Shown piece after piece: positions 18,018 to 25,863 of a DNA stretch of 63,387 nt. The notes beneath the pieces are model-generated. The model searched no databases, had not been told where the DNA came from, and worked only from the letters and a program-made list of their open reading frames with translations. Made by a program: the position numbers and the translations under genes. Origin of the DNA: Lachnospiraceae bacterium (lineage in GTDB: Bacteria; Bacillota; Clostridia; Lachnospirales; Lachnospiraceae). Each line of letters opens with the position of its first letter. Positions within the stretch are counted from its first letter, which is position 1. The DNA lies in contig JAFXQR010000143.1 of the NCBI GenBank assembly GCA_017526985.1, forward strand, positions 1-63,387, given 5' to 3'.

Positions 18018-18725
18018 TTATTTCTCAGCGATGATCGCTACATATCCGCCGCTCTGGTATCCTTCCACCACTTCTTCTACTTCCTCGTTTGTGTAGAGTG
18101 GATTCTTCACCAATGTCTGGTAATAGGAAAATTTCTGAATACCAAGATTCTTTAATATATTGATCTTTTCTTCCGTGGTATGCCATACACCGGAAGATGC
18201 CAACGCCAGCGGATACGGAAGTGCCGGCATCGCCCCTCTCAGGTATTCATGATCATAAGTATTCAGACTCTTACCCAAAAGATACATAAAACCAAATGCG
18301 CTCTCCTTCGGCACATCCAGAAGGATCAGTTTACCGTTTTCCTTCAACGCCTTCAGACTCTTCTCATATACCGGAGCAAGATCCTCCATATAACTGGAGC
18401 TGCCGTTGAAGTAGATAATGTCATAGGTATTCTCCGGCAATTCCACATCTTCGATCACTCCATACTTGATGATATTTACGCCGCGTTTCTCCGCGATCTT
18501 ACCCATATCTTCCGAAGGTTCGATCCCTTCAATACCGGAACAATCGATATAACTTTCAAACAGACCGCTTCCGCATCCTACGGACAACAGTCTTTTTCCT
18601 GATATATCGCCCAGCACTTTCTGAAAAAGCTTCAGCTCACTGGTAAACAGTTTATCGTTCACCATAAACCATTCATCATACTGATTTGCATAGCCGTCAA
18701 ATTTCTGTTTCGTTTCGTTACTCAT
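18018..18725 (-). CDS. Class I SAM methyltransferase in the thiamine operon
   Basis: 235 aa. Motif I LLSVGCGSGLFE (about 46-57) binds SAM; DIIYFNGSSSYMED near 103-116 corresponds to motif IV. It sits between thiD and tenA with gaps of 13-20 bp, so it is co-transcribed. A methyltransferase is not a recognised step of thiamine salvage; it could modify a thiazole or pyrimidine derivative or detoxify a degradation product. That role is inferred from context. Confidence 0.8.
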   Translation of the reverse strand: MSNETKQKFDGYANQYDEWFMVNDKLFTSELKLFQKVLGDISGKRLLSVGCGSGLFESYIDCSGIEGIEPSEDMGKIAEKRGVNIIKYGVIEDVELPENTYDIIYFNGSSSYMEDLAPVYEKSLKALKENGKLILLDVPKESAFGFMYLLGKSLNTYDHEYLRGAMPALPYPLALASSGVWHTTEEKINILKNLGIQKFSYYQTLVKNPLYTNEEVEEVVEGYQSGGYVAIIAEK

Positions 18726-18745
18726 TCCTGTTTCTCCTTAATAAT

Positions 18746-19528
18746 TTATATGATCGCGTAGTTATGAGCGAGTGGTCCGCTTCCTTTTCCGAGATCGAGC
18801 ATCGCTGCCAATGCCCCGGAAATATAATCTTTTGCATTTTTTACTGCATCTTCCAATGTCTCGCCTTTTGCCATATTGGATGCGATCGCACTGGATAAAG
18901 TGCATCCCGTTCCGTGTGTATTCGGATTGTTGATCCTCTTTCCCGCAAACCATACCGGACCGTTTGCATTGTAAAGCAGGTCATTGGCATCATTTACCTG
19001 ATGACCTCCCTTACACAACACCGCACATCCGAATCTTTCATAGATCACTTTTGCCGCAGCGACCATATCTTCTTCGGATGTGATCGTGCTCCCGGATAAA
19101 ACTTCCGCTTCCGGTATATTGGGCGTGATCACCGTTGCCAAAGGAAGCAGATATTCTTTCAGCGTATCGATCGCATCATCGCTGATCAGCTTTGCTCCGC
19201 TGGTCGCCACCATCACCGGATCCACGACAATATTTTTTGCCTGATACTGTTTCAGTTTTCCGGCGATCACCTTGATCAGGTCTGTTGACGAAACCATACC
19301 GGTCTTTACGGCATCCGGATAAATATCGGTAAATACCACATCGAGCTGCTGCTCCAAAAATTCCGGTGTCACTTCCATGATCCCCGTGACTCCGGTGGTA
19401 TTCTGGGCCGTCAGTGCTGTGATGGCACTCATGCCAAATACACCGTTCATCGTCATAGTCTTTAAGTCTGCCTGGATCCCTGCGCCTCCGCTGGAATCAC
19501 TGCCTGCAATTGTCAATGCTGTGTTCAT
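18746..19528 (-). CDS. thiD: Hydroxymethylpyrimidine (phosphate) kinase
   Basis: 260 aa, ribokinase-like fold. The N-terminus ALTIAGSDSSGGAGIQADLK is diagnostic for ThiD, and GTGCTLSSAIASN near 210 is the ATP/anion-hole motif with the catalytic residue. It phosphorylates HMP and HMP-P to HMP-PP, the pyrimidine input for ThiE. Third downstream product of the thiW operon. Confidence 0.95.
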   Translation of the reverse strand: MNTALTIAGSDSSGGAGIQADLKTMTMNGVFGMSAITALTAQNTTGVTGIMEVTPEFLEQQLDVVFTDIYPDAVKTGMVSSTDLIKVIAGKLKQYQAKNIVVDPVMVATSGAKLISDDAIDTLKEYLLPLATVITPNIPEAEVLSGSTITSEEDMVAAAKVIYERFGCAVLCKGGHQVNDANDLLYNANGPVWFAGKRINNPNTHGTGCTLSSAIASNMAKGETLEDAVKNAKDYISGALAAMLDLGKGSGPLAHNYAII

Positions 19529-19552
19529 ATTGCTCCCCTTCTGTTCCTTTTA

Positions 19553-20185
19553 TTATTTTATTGCCTGATATGCTTCCATCAATTCTTTTGCCGCGATCTC
19601 CGGATCCGGCGCTTTCATGATCGCGGATACCGCGCATACGCCCGCGATGGGGATCCCTGCCAGTACATCCAGACGATCTTTATTCAATCCGCCGATGGCA
19701 TTCACCGGGATTGGCACTGCTTCACAGATCTTTCGCAACATCTCCGTGGAAGTCAGGATTGTCTTCACCTTGGTTGTCGTCGGATAGATCGCACCCACGC
19801 CGAGATAATCCGCGCCCTGCTCATAGGCTTCCGTCGCCTGTTCCACGGTCTTGGCCGTAGCTCCGATGATCCAATCGTTTCCCAAGATCTTTCTGGCAAT
19901 ATTGATCGGCAGATCACTCTGTCCCAGATGTACACCCTCAACCTCTGCCGCCAGAGCCACATCCAAACGGTCATCAATGATCAGCGGCACATCATATTTT
20001 TGCGTCAGTATATGTACTTCTTTTGCAAGCTCCAGGTATTCTCTCGTTGTTCTTTCTTTTTCCCGAAGCTGTACCAGTGTCACGCCTCCGCGAAGAGCTG
20101 CCTCTACACGGCGCAGGAATTCCTCTTTTTCATATCCTGTGCTGTCTGTAATAAAGTATAGGGTTGTGTCGAGTTTTTTATTCAT
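19553..20185 (-). CDS. thiE: Thiamine-phosphate synthase
   Basis: 210 aa from the ATG behind GAGG; an upstream in-frame start at 20233 has no RBS. TIM barrel with VQLREKE, IIDDRLDVALA, GVHLGQSD and VGAIYPTTTK, all hallmarks of ThiE; the C-terminal NAIGGLNKD binds phosphate. It joins HMP-PP to thiazole phosphate. A 128-bp gap separates it from thiM; I found no clear promoter or terminator in it. Confidence 0.95.
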   Translation of the reverse strand: MNKKLDTTLYFITDSTGYEKEEFLRRVEAALRGGVTLVQLREKERTTREYLELAKEVHILTQKYDVPLIIDDRLDVALAAEVEGVHLGQSDLPINIARKILGNDWIIGATAKTVEQATEAYEQGADYLGVGAIYPTTTKVKTILTSTEMLRKICEAVPIPVNAIGGLNKDRLDVLAGIPIAGVCAVSAIMKAPDPEIAAKELMEAYQAIK

Positions 20186-20313
20186 TACTACTTCCTCATT
20201 GAATTTTTCTGTATACCCGCGCTCAAGATTCACTACAGCATATTTGTTATTGCCACGAGTAATGTACTATTAATATATGCTTTTTCCAGCAACTGTCCGG
20301 AACTTCATGATTA

Positions 20314-21105
20314 TCAATGATCTTCTATTCTCTGTAATTCTTCCAGCTGCTCATCGGGCACCGTAGAGATCCAATCCATCAGATTTACACCGAAACTGCC
20401 GCTGCCCTTTTCCGTCTCTGCCAGTTCCCCGCATACACCAAGCATGACCGCAGCCATCACAGCTGCCGAAATTGCATCCTCTGCTACTGACAGATATGCC
20501 GCGCACAATGCTCCCTGCATACAGCCGGTTCCCGTGATCGTTGCCAGTTGCGAAGTACCGTTATTGCAACGGATCACTCTTTTTCCGTCCGTGATGAGAT
20601 CGGTCTGTCCGCTGGCCAACACCACAGCCTGATATTTTTGAGCTAACGCTTTTGCCGCTGAAACAACCTTCTCTTCATCAATACCTTTTTCCGCATCCAC
20701 GCCACTGGCATTATACTGCGGATCAATAAGCGCCAGGATCTCCGAATAGTTTCCCTTGATCACAGAGGGCGTTGCATCCTGCATCAAAGAAAGAGCATAC
20801 TCCCTTCGGTTGGATAGACAAGCCACGCCACACACATCCAGCACAAACGGAATACGCTTCTCCTTTGCTGTCTTTGCAGAAAGCCGCATGGATTCCATCC
20901 GCACATCCGTGATATTTCCCAGATTCAAAAGTACGGCTCCGGCATTTGCCGTGATCACCGGTGCTTCCAGCGGATGCTCCGCCATCATCGGCCGACCGCC
21001 AACTGCAAGGATTGCATTGGCACACTGATTGATGGAGATCGGATTCGTAATGCAATGGATCAGAGGATGTCGTTCTTTTAATGTCTCACGCAGTTTTTTG
21101 ATCAC
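20314..21105 (-). CDS. thiM: Hydroxyethylthiazole kinase
   Basis: 263 aa. The start is GTG at 21105 because AAGGAG is 8 nt upstream; this gives a 20-bp overlap with thiW. HCITNPISINQCANAILAVGGRPMMAEH near the N-terminus and GTGCMQGALCAAY near 195 are typical of ThiM. It phosphorylates salvaged hydroxyethylthiazole, supplied by the ThiW transporter upstream. Confidence 0.94.
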   Translation of the reverse strand: MIKKLRETLKERHPLIHCITNPISINQCANAILAVGGRPMMAEHPLEAPVITANAGAVLLNLGNITDVRMESMRLSAKTAKEKRIPFVLDVCGVACLSNRREYALSLMQDATPSVIKGNYSEILALIDPQYNASGVDAEKGIDEEKVVSAAKALAQKYQAVVLASGQTDLITDGKRVIRCNNGTSQLATITGTGCMQGALCAAYLSVAEDAISAAVMAAVMLGVCGELAETEKGSGSFGVNLMDWISTVPDEQLEELQRIEDH

Positions 21106-21820
21106 GCGTCTTACTCCTTCCGGACTTTGCGATAAAATAAACAAGTGCCGCAATCACAAATACGACCAATGCGCCATAGGCTAGATACGACCAGATCTGT
21201 CCCTCTATGCCAAACACGCCGGGCACAATGTGCAAGACCACAAACAGGATCGGACCGAATGCTGCAACCGTAAGCGCATTGGAAAAAACGGTTCCCTTAT
21301 CCGTATATACGGGAGACGCCAGCATCTGCTGCATCTTCGCCAGCATTCCATTATCGATCAGCTTACGCAGGAAGAAAAAGGCAATACTTCCGCCGATCAG
21401 TGTACCGCAGGTAAAGGATGGTACATAAAACAGCCAGCTGAGCCCTTCCCTTCCCATCAAATAGGTCATTACCGGATAGGATGCGATCGCACCGATCACG
21501 CCGGTTCCGATCACCTCACCCAGTACCGCACAGACCAGTTTTCCCTTGGATAGGCGATACAGTACACCGGAGAGAAACGCTCCAAACACCGCTCCGGTCA
21601 ATGCCAGAGGCGGGATCCCCATCAGGGTCATACGCAGGATACCGATCACCACCGCACATAGCAGTGAATACCAGGGCCCCAGCAAAACCGAACATACAAT
21701 ATTGATAAAATGCGCCATCGGGCACATTCCCTCCACGCGAAGGAGCGGCGAGATCACGACACCGAGTGCGATCAGCATGGAGAGTACGACCAGTTTCAGT
21801 AAACTTTTAGAATCTTTCAT
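21086..21820 (-). CDS. thiW: ThiW, ECF-transporter S component for thiazole, with extra C-terminal segment
   Basis: 244 aa; the start is the ATG behind GAGG, which drops 15 upstream residues. Five to six membrane helices fill 1-155 (LLKLVVLSMLIALGVVISP, CPMAHFINIVCSVLLGPWYS). ThiW binds thiazole and works with a shared ECF energising module, not encoded here. Usual ThiW is about 160-170 aa; residues 166-244 are extra, with two further helices near 182-200 and 209-231. First gene after the TPP riboswitch. Confidence 0.88.
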   Translation of the reverse strand: MKDSKSLLKLVVLSMLIALGVVISPLLRVEGMCPMAHFINIVCSVLLGPWYSLLCAVVIGILRMTLMGIPPLALTGAVFGAFLSGVLYRLSKGKLVCAVLGEVIGTGVIGAIASYPVMTYLMGREGLSWLFYVPSFTCGTLIGGSIAFFFLRKLIDNGMLAKMQQMLASPVYTDKGTVFSNALTVAAFGPILFVVLHIVPGVFGIEGQIWSYLAYGALVVFVIAALVYFIAKSGRSKTRDQKTA

Positions 21821-22025
21821 TCCTATATCCTCTTTTCTAAGTTTTACTTTATTACAAAACAGCATTTCTGTTTTGTCCGGTCGGGAATCCCTTTTCCCCT
21901 CTCACGCCGAAACACGGCTTCCCATCGCTCTTCTCGTATACAAGGCGCTCCCCTTGTATCCGTCCGGTCCTCCCGGATCCTTCGCTTCACGCTCCTTCCC
22001 GCAAACACCACCTGATATAATTACC

Positions 22026-22056
22026 AAAAAAAATAAGGAAACCGATTCGGTTTCCA
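22026..22056 (-). terminator. Riboswitch attenuator
   Basis: Minus strand GGAAACCGAATCGGTTTCC followed by TTATTTTTTTT, placed directly after the TPP aptamer. This is the expression platform: ligand binding would favour termination ahead of thiW. Confidence 0.85.
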
Positions 22057-22067
22057 TACATAGTAAA

Positions 22068-22157
22068 TACACTCTACATCCCTACGTTGGCATTATCCAA
22101 ATCAGGTATCGGTCGAAGGTCCCACCTTCCTCTCAGCCTGTACTACAAGCTCCCGTG
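22068..22157 (-). ncRNA. TPP riboswitch (THI element)
   Basis: Read on the minus strand, ACGGGAGC starts the aptamer, GGCTGAGAGG forms the J3-2/P3 core, and CCTGATTTGGATAATGCCAA-CGTAGGGA matches the conserved pyrophosphate-binding side. Thiamine pyrophosphate turns off the salvage operon. Confidence 0.95.
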
Positions 22158-22175
22158 TTTTTTTGTTTTCGCCTT

Positions 22176-22204
22176 ATTGTAAACATAATTTACAAAAAAA
22201 GCAA
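22176..22204 (-). promoter_or_regulatory. Promoter of the thiamine operon
   Basis: Minus strand -35 TTGCTT, 17-bp spacer, -10 TACAAT, immediately upstream of the TPP aptamer. Confidence 0.75.
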
Positions 22205-22279
22205 GTTCTTTTTCAAGAAAAGCATATATATGCGCCTATCAGTTACATATGATTATTGTCATCTTTGAGAGTATAGAAT

Positions 22280-22311
22280 AAAAAGAGCTGATCTAAACTA
22301 ATCAGCTCTTT
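22280..22311 (-). terminator. Terminator of the zinc-ribbon membrane protein gene
   Basis: Minus strand AAAGAGCTGAT pairs with ATCAGCTCTTT and continues into T residues. Confidence 0.85.
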
Positions 22312-22326
22312 AACAGTCTAATTTAT

Positions 22327-23298
22327 CTATCTAGACAGAAAACCTAAAGGTTTGTCGGGTATTCCTATATGATCACTATGTATTGGTACCTCATGATCCG
22401 CAGTATAACTCAACGAAGGCGCAATGCCATGTGCCTCATCATAATCATCCGGTATATATGATAAATATCCCGGCAAGATCAATCTGCTAGCTCCATATCT
22501 TGAGGGACCGGCTGGCATTTTCTCATTTAATACCTGGAATGTATAGCTTACATAGCAGTATTTGTCATACAGAATCACATTTCTTATCTGAAAGTTGTTT
22601 TTGCGCAAATACAGATAATCACTGTTGCTAATCCTAGTCATATAACCTGCCGTTTCAAGAGTCGGCAGCGTAAACTGTGTCGGATCGATTCCAGGATATG
22701 CATCAAAATGGATTTCCCATACAGTATACCCAATAATATCCAATACAGCAGGGTCATATTGTGTTAAGCTATTTGCAAAAATATAAGCCGGATTATCATA
22801 GGAGTACTCTGCTGATTTCCGTATTTTGTCAGCATCATATGTAGTCCCAACAAAAGGCCTTGGATTAAATTCAACAAAACACCGAATATGTCCTGCATAA
22901 GCAATTTCCTCAGCGCTTTTATAGTAACCGGCAGTCTCATTACCTTCGTGATCAAGTATAAAGAAGTATCGAATAAAACCCGCATCTTCCAATTGCTTCA
23001 GAGTGTACTGGCTTACATCAAAACCGCCCAAGAGATAACCTTCTGCCTGTGACTTCACAGGGATAGAAAATACTAAAATTACTGTAATAATTACACTTAA
23101 GAATCTTTTTAGATACATTCGTTGTTTTCTCATAGGCCATGTTGCGTTTTCAATATATGTATTATTATGGGTAATATAATTATTTATGGCTTTTTCAGAA
23201 ATAAATGGTGTTGAGCAATATTTGCATACTGCCGCCTCCTGTTTATCATCTATTTTAAGCGTCCCTCCACAATTAGGACATATCGCCGGTACAAGCAT
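22327..23298 (-). CDS. Zinc-ribbon protein with one membrane helix, unknown function
   Basis: 323 aa. CPNCGG and CKYCST (residues 8-28) form an N-terminal zinc ribbon. A hydrophobic helix at about 66-83 (FLSVIITVILVFSIPV) follows a basic stretch, so the ribbon stays in the cytoplasm and the 235-residue Tyr-rich domain is outside. That outer domain is unrecognised. The codon and base composition looks more AT-rich than the metabolic genes nearby, and the next gene also encodes a zinc ribbon. Confidence 0.6.
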   Translation of the reverse strand: MLVPAICPNCGGTLKIDDKQEAAVCKYCSTPFISEKAINNYITHNNTYIENATWPMRKQRMYLKRFLSVIITVILVFSIPVKSQAEGYLLGGFDVSQYTLKQLEDAGFIRYFFILDHEGNETAGYYKSAEEIAYAGHIRCFVEFNPRPFVGTTYDADKIRKSAEYSYDNPAYIFANSLTQYDPAVLDIIGYTVWEIHFDAYPGIDPTQFTLPTLETAGYMTRISNSDYLYLRKNNFQIRNVILYDKYCYVSYTFQVLNEKMPAGPSRYGASRLILPGYLSYIPDDYDEAHGIAPSLSYTADHEVPIHSDHIGIPDKPLGFLSR

Positions 23299-23357
23299 AT
23301 AATAGTTCCTCTTTCTTTACGAATCTTGAGTTCTCAAGTTATCAGTCCTATCAATAA

Positions 23358-23552
23358 TTATGTGTTATTTGCTTTCTGTCGTCCTAATTCCTGTTCATAT
23401 CCAAATTGTTCCCCATTAGTAATTGCAATATCGACTTTTTCATCATCTATTATGATTTCGTGGCCGCAAAAGTTGCATATTGCCTTCTTCAGTTCGGCAT
23501 TTGCTTTCATATTTGCGCCACAATTTGGGCAATTCAAGTCTATTAGTTTCAT
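23358..23552 (-). CDS. Small zinc-ribbon protein
   Basis: 64 aa. CPNCGA (8-13) and CNFCGH (26-31) form the ribbon, like the N-terminus of the neighbouring 323-aa protein (about half of the first 30 residues match in type). RBS GAGGTG is 6 nt upstream. It may be a stand-alone ribbon or the remaining head of a longer membrane protein; the tail after residue 45 has no membrane helix. Confidence 0.55.
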   Translation of the reverse strand: MKLIDLNCPNCGANMKANAELKKAICNFCGHEIIIDDEKVDIAITNGEQFGYEQELGRQKANNT

Positions 23553-23841
23553 TCAACACACCTCGTGCAATACTCCACGCCCCTACCCACAGATTCTGCA
23601 ATTTGAGCATATCAGTCAATTCCCCCACCCTATATCATACACTTTTATGTGCAATTTGTCCAATATAAAGACGCTTTCAGGGCGTCATTTGTCAATTATG
23701 CATAATTCGTATGCCTCTCTTCTGTATATTATTAAGGTCTGTAGGACGCTATCCGCCTCTCTAAAGCTATCATTCGTTGTTTTTGCCGGGAATTATCCGA
23801 ATGTCTATTATATGTCAGTTTTGAATTGAGAATGTGCCAAT
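23553..23841. other. Intergenic stretch with partial promoter-like repeat
   Basis: No gene found. It holds a small hairpin (GACGC/GCGTC near 23673-23690) and, at 23780-23802, copy C of the TTTTTGCCGGGAATTAT element, in which the -10 hexamer TAGAAT is lost. Confidence 0.4.
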
Positions 23842-23890
23842 GCTTTAGGGAACTTTTTGATGCATATCGTGTGCAAAAGTTCCCTAAAGC
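23842..23890. repeat. Palindromic repeat 1 upstream of fic
   Basis: A 16-bp arm GCTTTAGGGAACTTTT (23842-23857) repeats perfectly inverted at 23875-23890 around a 17-nt loop. The second copy follows with a 57-bp period. Confidence 0.9.
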
Positions 23891-23894
23891 ACTG

Positions 23895-23923
23895 TTGCGT
23901 TTTAGGGAACTTTTTGATATAAT
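23895..23923 (+). promoter_or_regulatory. Promoter of fic, inside palindrome 2
   Basis: -35 TTGCGT, 17-bp spacer, -10 TATAAT. The left palindrome arm forms most of the spacer, the -10 lies in the loop and the expected start site (about 23930) abuts the right arm, so a protein bound to the palindrome would block transcription. Confidence 0.7.
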
Positions 23924-23945
23924 CAAGGCGCAAAAGTTCCCTAAA
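23901..23945. repeat. Palindromic repeat 2, overlapping fic promoter and RBS
   Basis: TTTAGGGAACTTTT (23901-23914) is inverted perfectly at 23932-23945 with the same 17-nt loop length as repeat 1. The right arm runs into the Shine-Dalgarno sequence AAAGGAG (23943-23949) of fic, so the RNA hairpin could also affect translation. Confidence 0.9.
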
Positions 23946-23957
23946 GGAGAGTCCGCT

Positions 23958-24899
23958 ATGAACAATATAGAATTGATACAGTCTCTAATAAATGAAAGAG
24001 CAGAAGCAGAAGCACGCCTAAGCCTTATTCCTTACGACGGTTCTCCTGAGATAAAGGAAAACTCTAGTGGTAAATATTTGTATATACGAAAACGAGTTGG
24101 AAGTAGGCTGACATCAACATATGTTGATGTTTATTCAGATGTTCTTTATCAGCTTCTCCTCAAAAATGCCAAGGAATCAAGAGAATTAAAGAAAACCATA
24201 AGGAGACTTTCAAAAGAATTAGCCGAATTAGGATACAGATCAAATAAACTGGCAGCAAATATAGTCATAAATCTTGATTTTGCACGCGCTAATATGAAAG
24301 CAAGTATATATGATCAAGCTATTCTAGAAGGTGTATCTACAACATTTCCACAAACAGAAGATATCATTGAAAATGGGACTGTGAACGGCATGACGGCAAG
24401 CGATATTCAAAAAATATTAAATTTAAAGCATGCGTGGGAATTTATATTGGATGAAGATGTTCTTCAAGCAGAAAGCGATTACTATTTGCTTTGTCATATA
24501 GCAAAGCTTATAAATGAAGGCTTTTATTCAAATGGTGGAAAAATAAGAGGGGTTCCTGTAACAATTGGTGGTTGCAACTATATTCCTCCAATTCCAGTTG
24601 AAAATATAGTGAAAGAGAATATTCGAAATATTATCATAGGAAATGAGGAAGATATCTATAAAGCCGTAAATATTCTTCTTTATTCTATGAAGACACAAGT
24701 ATTCATAGATGGAAACAAAAGAGCAGCTGTTATTTTTTCAAACCATTATATGATTTCACACGGATTAGGTCTTTTGGTAATCCCGGAAAAAGAAGTTCCT
24801 AATTTCAAAACACTGCTTGTAAAGTATTATGAAGATGATGATAAAGAAGAGATAAGCAAATTTTTGATTACAAAATGTTGGAAAAAAATGGATGCATAA
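23958..24899 (+). CDS. Fic-family protein with altered catalytic motif
   Basis: 313 aa from the ATG 8 nt after AAAGGAG; reading further upstream only translates the palindromes. The C-terminal Fic core has QVFIDGNKR at 247-255, aligned to the HxFxxGN(G/K)R motif; the catalytic His position is Gln. AILEG at 121-125 resembles the N-terminal inhibitory helix. The N-terminal 90 residues are helical with basic stretches. Fic proteins transfer AMP or other nucleotides; without His, activity is doubtful or different. Genes of this type are often self-regulated toxin-antitoxin-like units, and the twin palindromes fit autoregulation. Confidence 0.8.
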   Translation: MNNIELIQSLINERAEAEARLSLIPYDGSPEIKENSSGKYLYIRKRVGSRLTSTYVDVYSDVLYQLLLKNAKESRELKKTIRRLSKELAELGYRSNKLAANIVINLDFARANMKASIYDQAILEGVSTTFPQTEDIIENGTVNGMTASDIQKILNLKHAWEFILDEDVLQAESDYYLLCHIAKLINEGFYSNGGKIRGVPVTIGGCNYIPPIPVENIVKENIRNIIIGNEEDIYKAVNILLYSMKTQVFIDGNKRAAVIFSNHYMISHGLGLLVIPEKEVPNFKTLLVKYYEDDDKEEISKFLITKCWKKMDA

Positions 24900-24999
24900 G
24901 CAAGTCAATATCTAACATACGATTTCTTAGCATTCTTTGTGAAATGTTATTTCATATTAATCTCGCACCGACGCGGACGATGTGCTATATGATTACTTG

Positions 25000-25016
25000 T
25001 GTCGAAAATTTCGACA
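25000..25016. promoter_or_regulatory. 17-bp palindrome TGTCGAAAATTTCGACA
   Basis: A perfect dyad about 65 bp upstream of the extended -10 promoter of the CinA-like gene. It does not match the Firmicutes LexA box. The rest of 24900-25152 holds no gene. Confidence 0.45.
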
Positions 25017-25082
25017 GAAATACTCTTTTAGTTTCGATTTGGGAATATGCAGCCCCTTCTCGATTTGGCATATGTCCCCCGT

Positions 25083-25107
25083 TTTTTGCCGGAAATTATG
25101 CTAGAAT
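25083..25107 (+). promoter_or_regulatory. Extended -10 promoter, copy B of the shared element
   Basis: TTTTTGCC-GGAAATTATGC-TAGAAT, nearly the same as 4551-4575. It would drive the CinA-like gene at 25153. Confidence 0.6.
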
Positions 25108-25152
25108 GTAATATATATTCAGAATAATGTAATAAAGGGGGATATTCTTAGT

Positions 25153-25695
25153 ATGGAAAATCATCAGTACAAGTGTATGTTGGGTGAAGAAGATATTTGG
25201 AACTACCGGGAATCGGAGATCAGAAAAAACTACAGAGAATTAACAGAGCTATTGATAGCAAGAAGGATGACGATCACAACAATGGAATCGGCTACTTCCG
25301 GTCAGATAGCATCATTGATCACAGATACAGAGGGTTCATCTGCGGTGCTTAAGGGAGCATTTGTCACATATTGCAATGAGGCTAAAATTATGCAAGGTGT
25401 TCCTGCTGAGATAATTGAAAAATTCACGGTGTATTCGAAGGAAACAGCTGAGGCAATGGCAAGAGCATGCGCTGATGTATATAAGGCTGACATAGGAATA
25501 GGCGTAACGGGTACGATGGGAAATATAGATCCGGCGAACAAGGAGACCTCTGTACCCGGTCAGGTATTCTATGCGGTTATGATCGATAGAGATATGCAAT
25601 CGTATTACTCAGAACTGGATCCGCAGCCGACAAGACTGGCGTATAAGCTTGAGGTAGCACAGAAGGTATATGAATCCATAATGGCAAGGATGTAA
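25153..25695 (+). CDS. CinA C-terminal domain protein, NMN amidohydrolase-like
   Basis: 180 aa. A 35-residue leader precedes a CinA-C/PncC domain: TTMESATSGQIASLITDTEGSS (family TAESCTGG), FVTYCNEAK, VYSKETAEAMA and GIGVTGTMG. PncC deamidates nicotinamide mononucleotide to nicotinate mononucleotide. Here TAESCTGG reads TMESATSG, so the second half of the active-site loop differs and activity needs testing. Monocistronic, RBS a run of G about 13 nt upstream. I see no gene in 25696-25863. Confidence 0.75.
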   Translation: MENHQYKCMLGEEDIWNYRESEIRKNYRELTELLIARRMTITTMESATSGQIASLITDTEGSSAVLKGAFVTYCNEAKIMQGVPAEIIEKFTVYSKETAEAMARACADVYKADIGIGVTGTMGNIDPANKETSVPGQVFYAVMIDRDMQSYYSELDPQPTRLAYKLEVAQKVYESIMARM

Positions 25696-25863
25696 ATGAA
25701 GACTCAGATATGGATTTACTAAGTCTGCCGTATTTTGCAATTTATATGTTAATCTGGATGAGATGAAGCCTCAGGGCTCTTTTTTCTGAGGAGGATACCC
25801 CCATTTCGTTCTTTCCTACATCAGTCCTCCCAAAAAATATCCAAAAATAACGCTCCTTCTCTT

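Noticed and set aside
23842..23945. CRISPR array
   Set aside because: Only two units, each a long palindrome, with no unique spacers and no cas genes.
23826..23957. Extension of the Fic protein through the palindromes
   Set aside because: The extra residues only translate the repeats, and a good RBS precedes the ATG at 23958.
25000..25016. LexA/SOS box upstream of the CinA-like gene
   Set aside because: The Firmicutes box is GAAC-N4-GTTC; this palindrome does not contain it.
25758..25800. Terminator after the CinA-like gene
   Set aside because: CCTCAG/CTGAGG can pair, but the T-run lies in the loop, so it does not have the shape of an intrinsic terminator.
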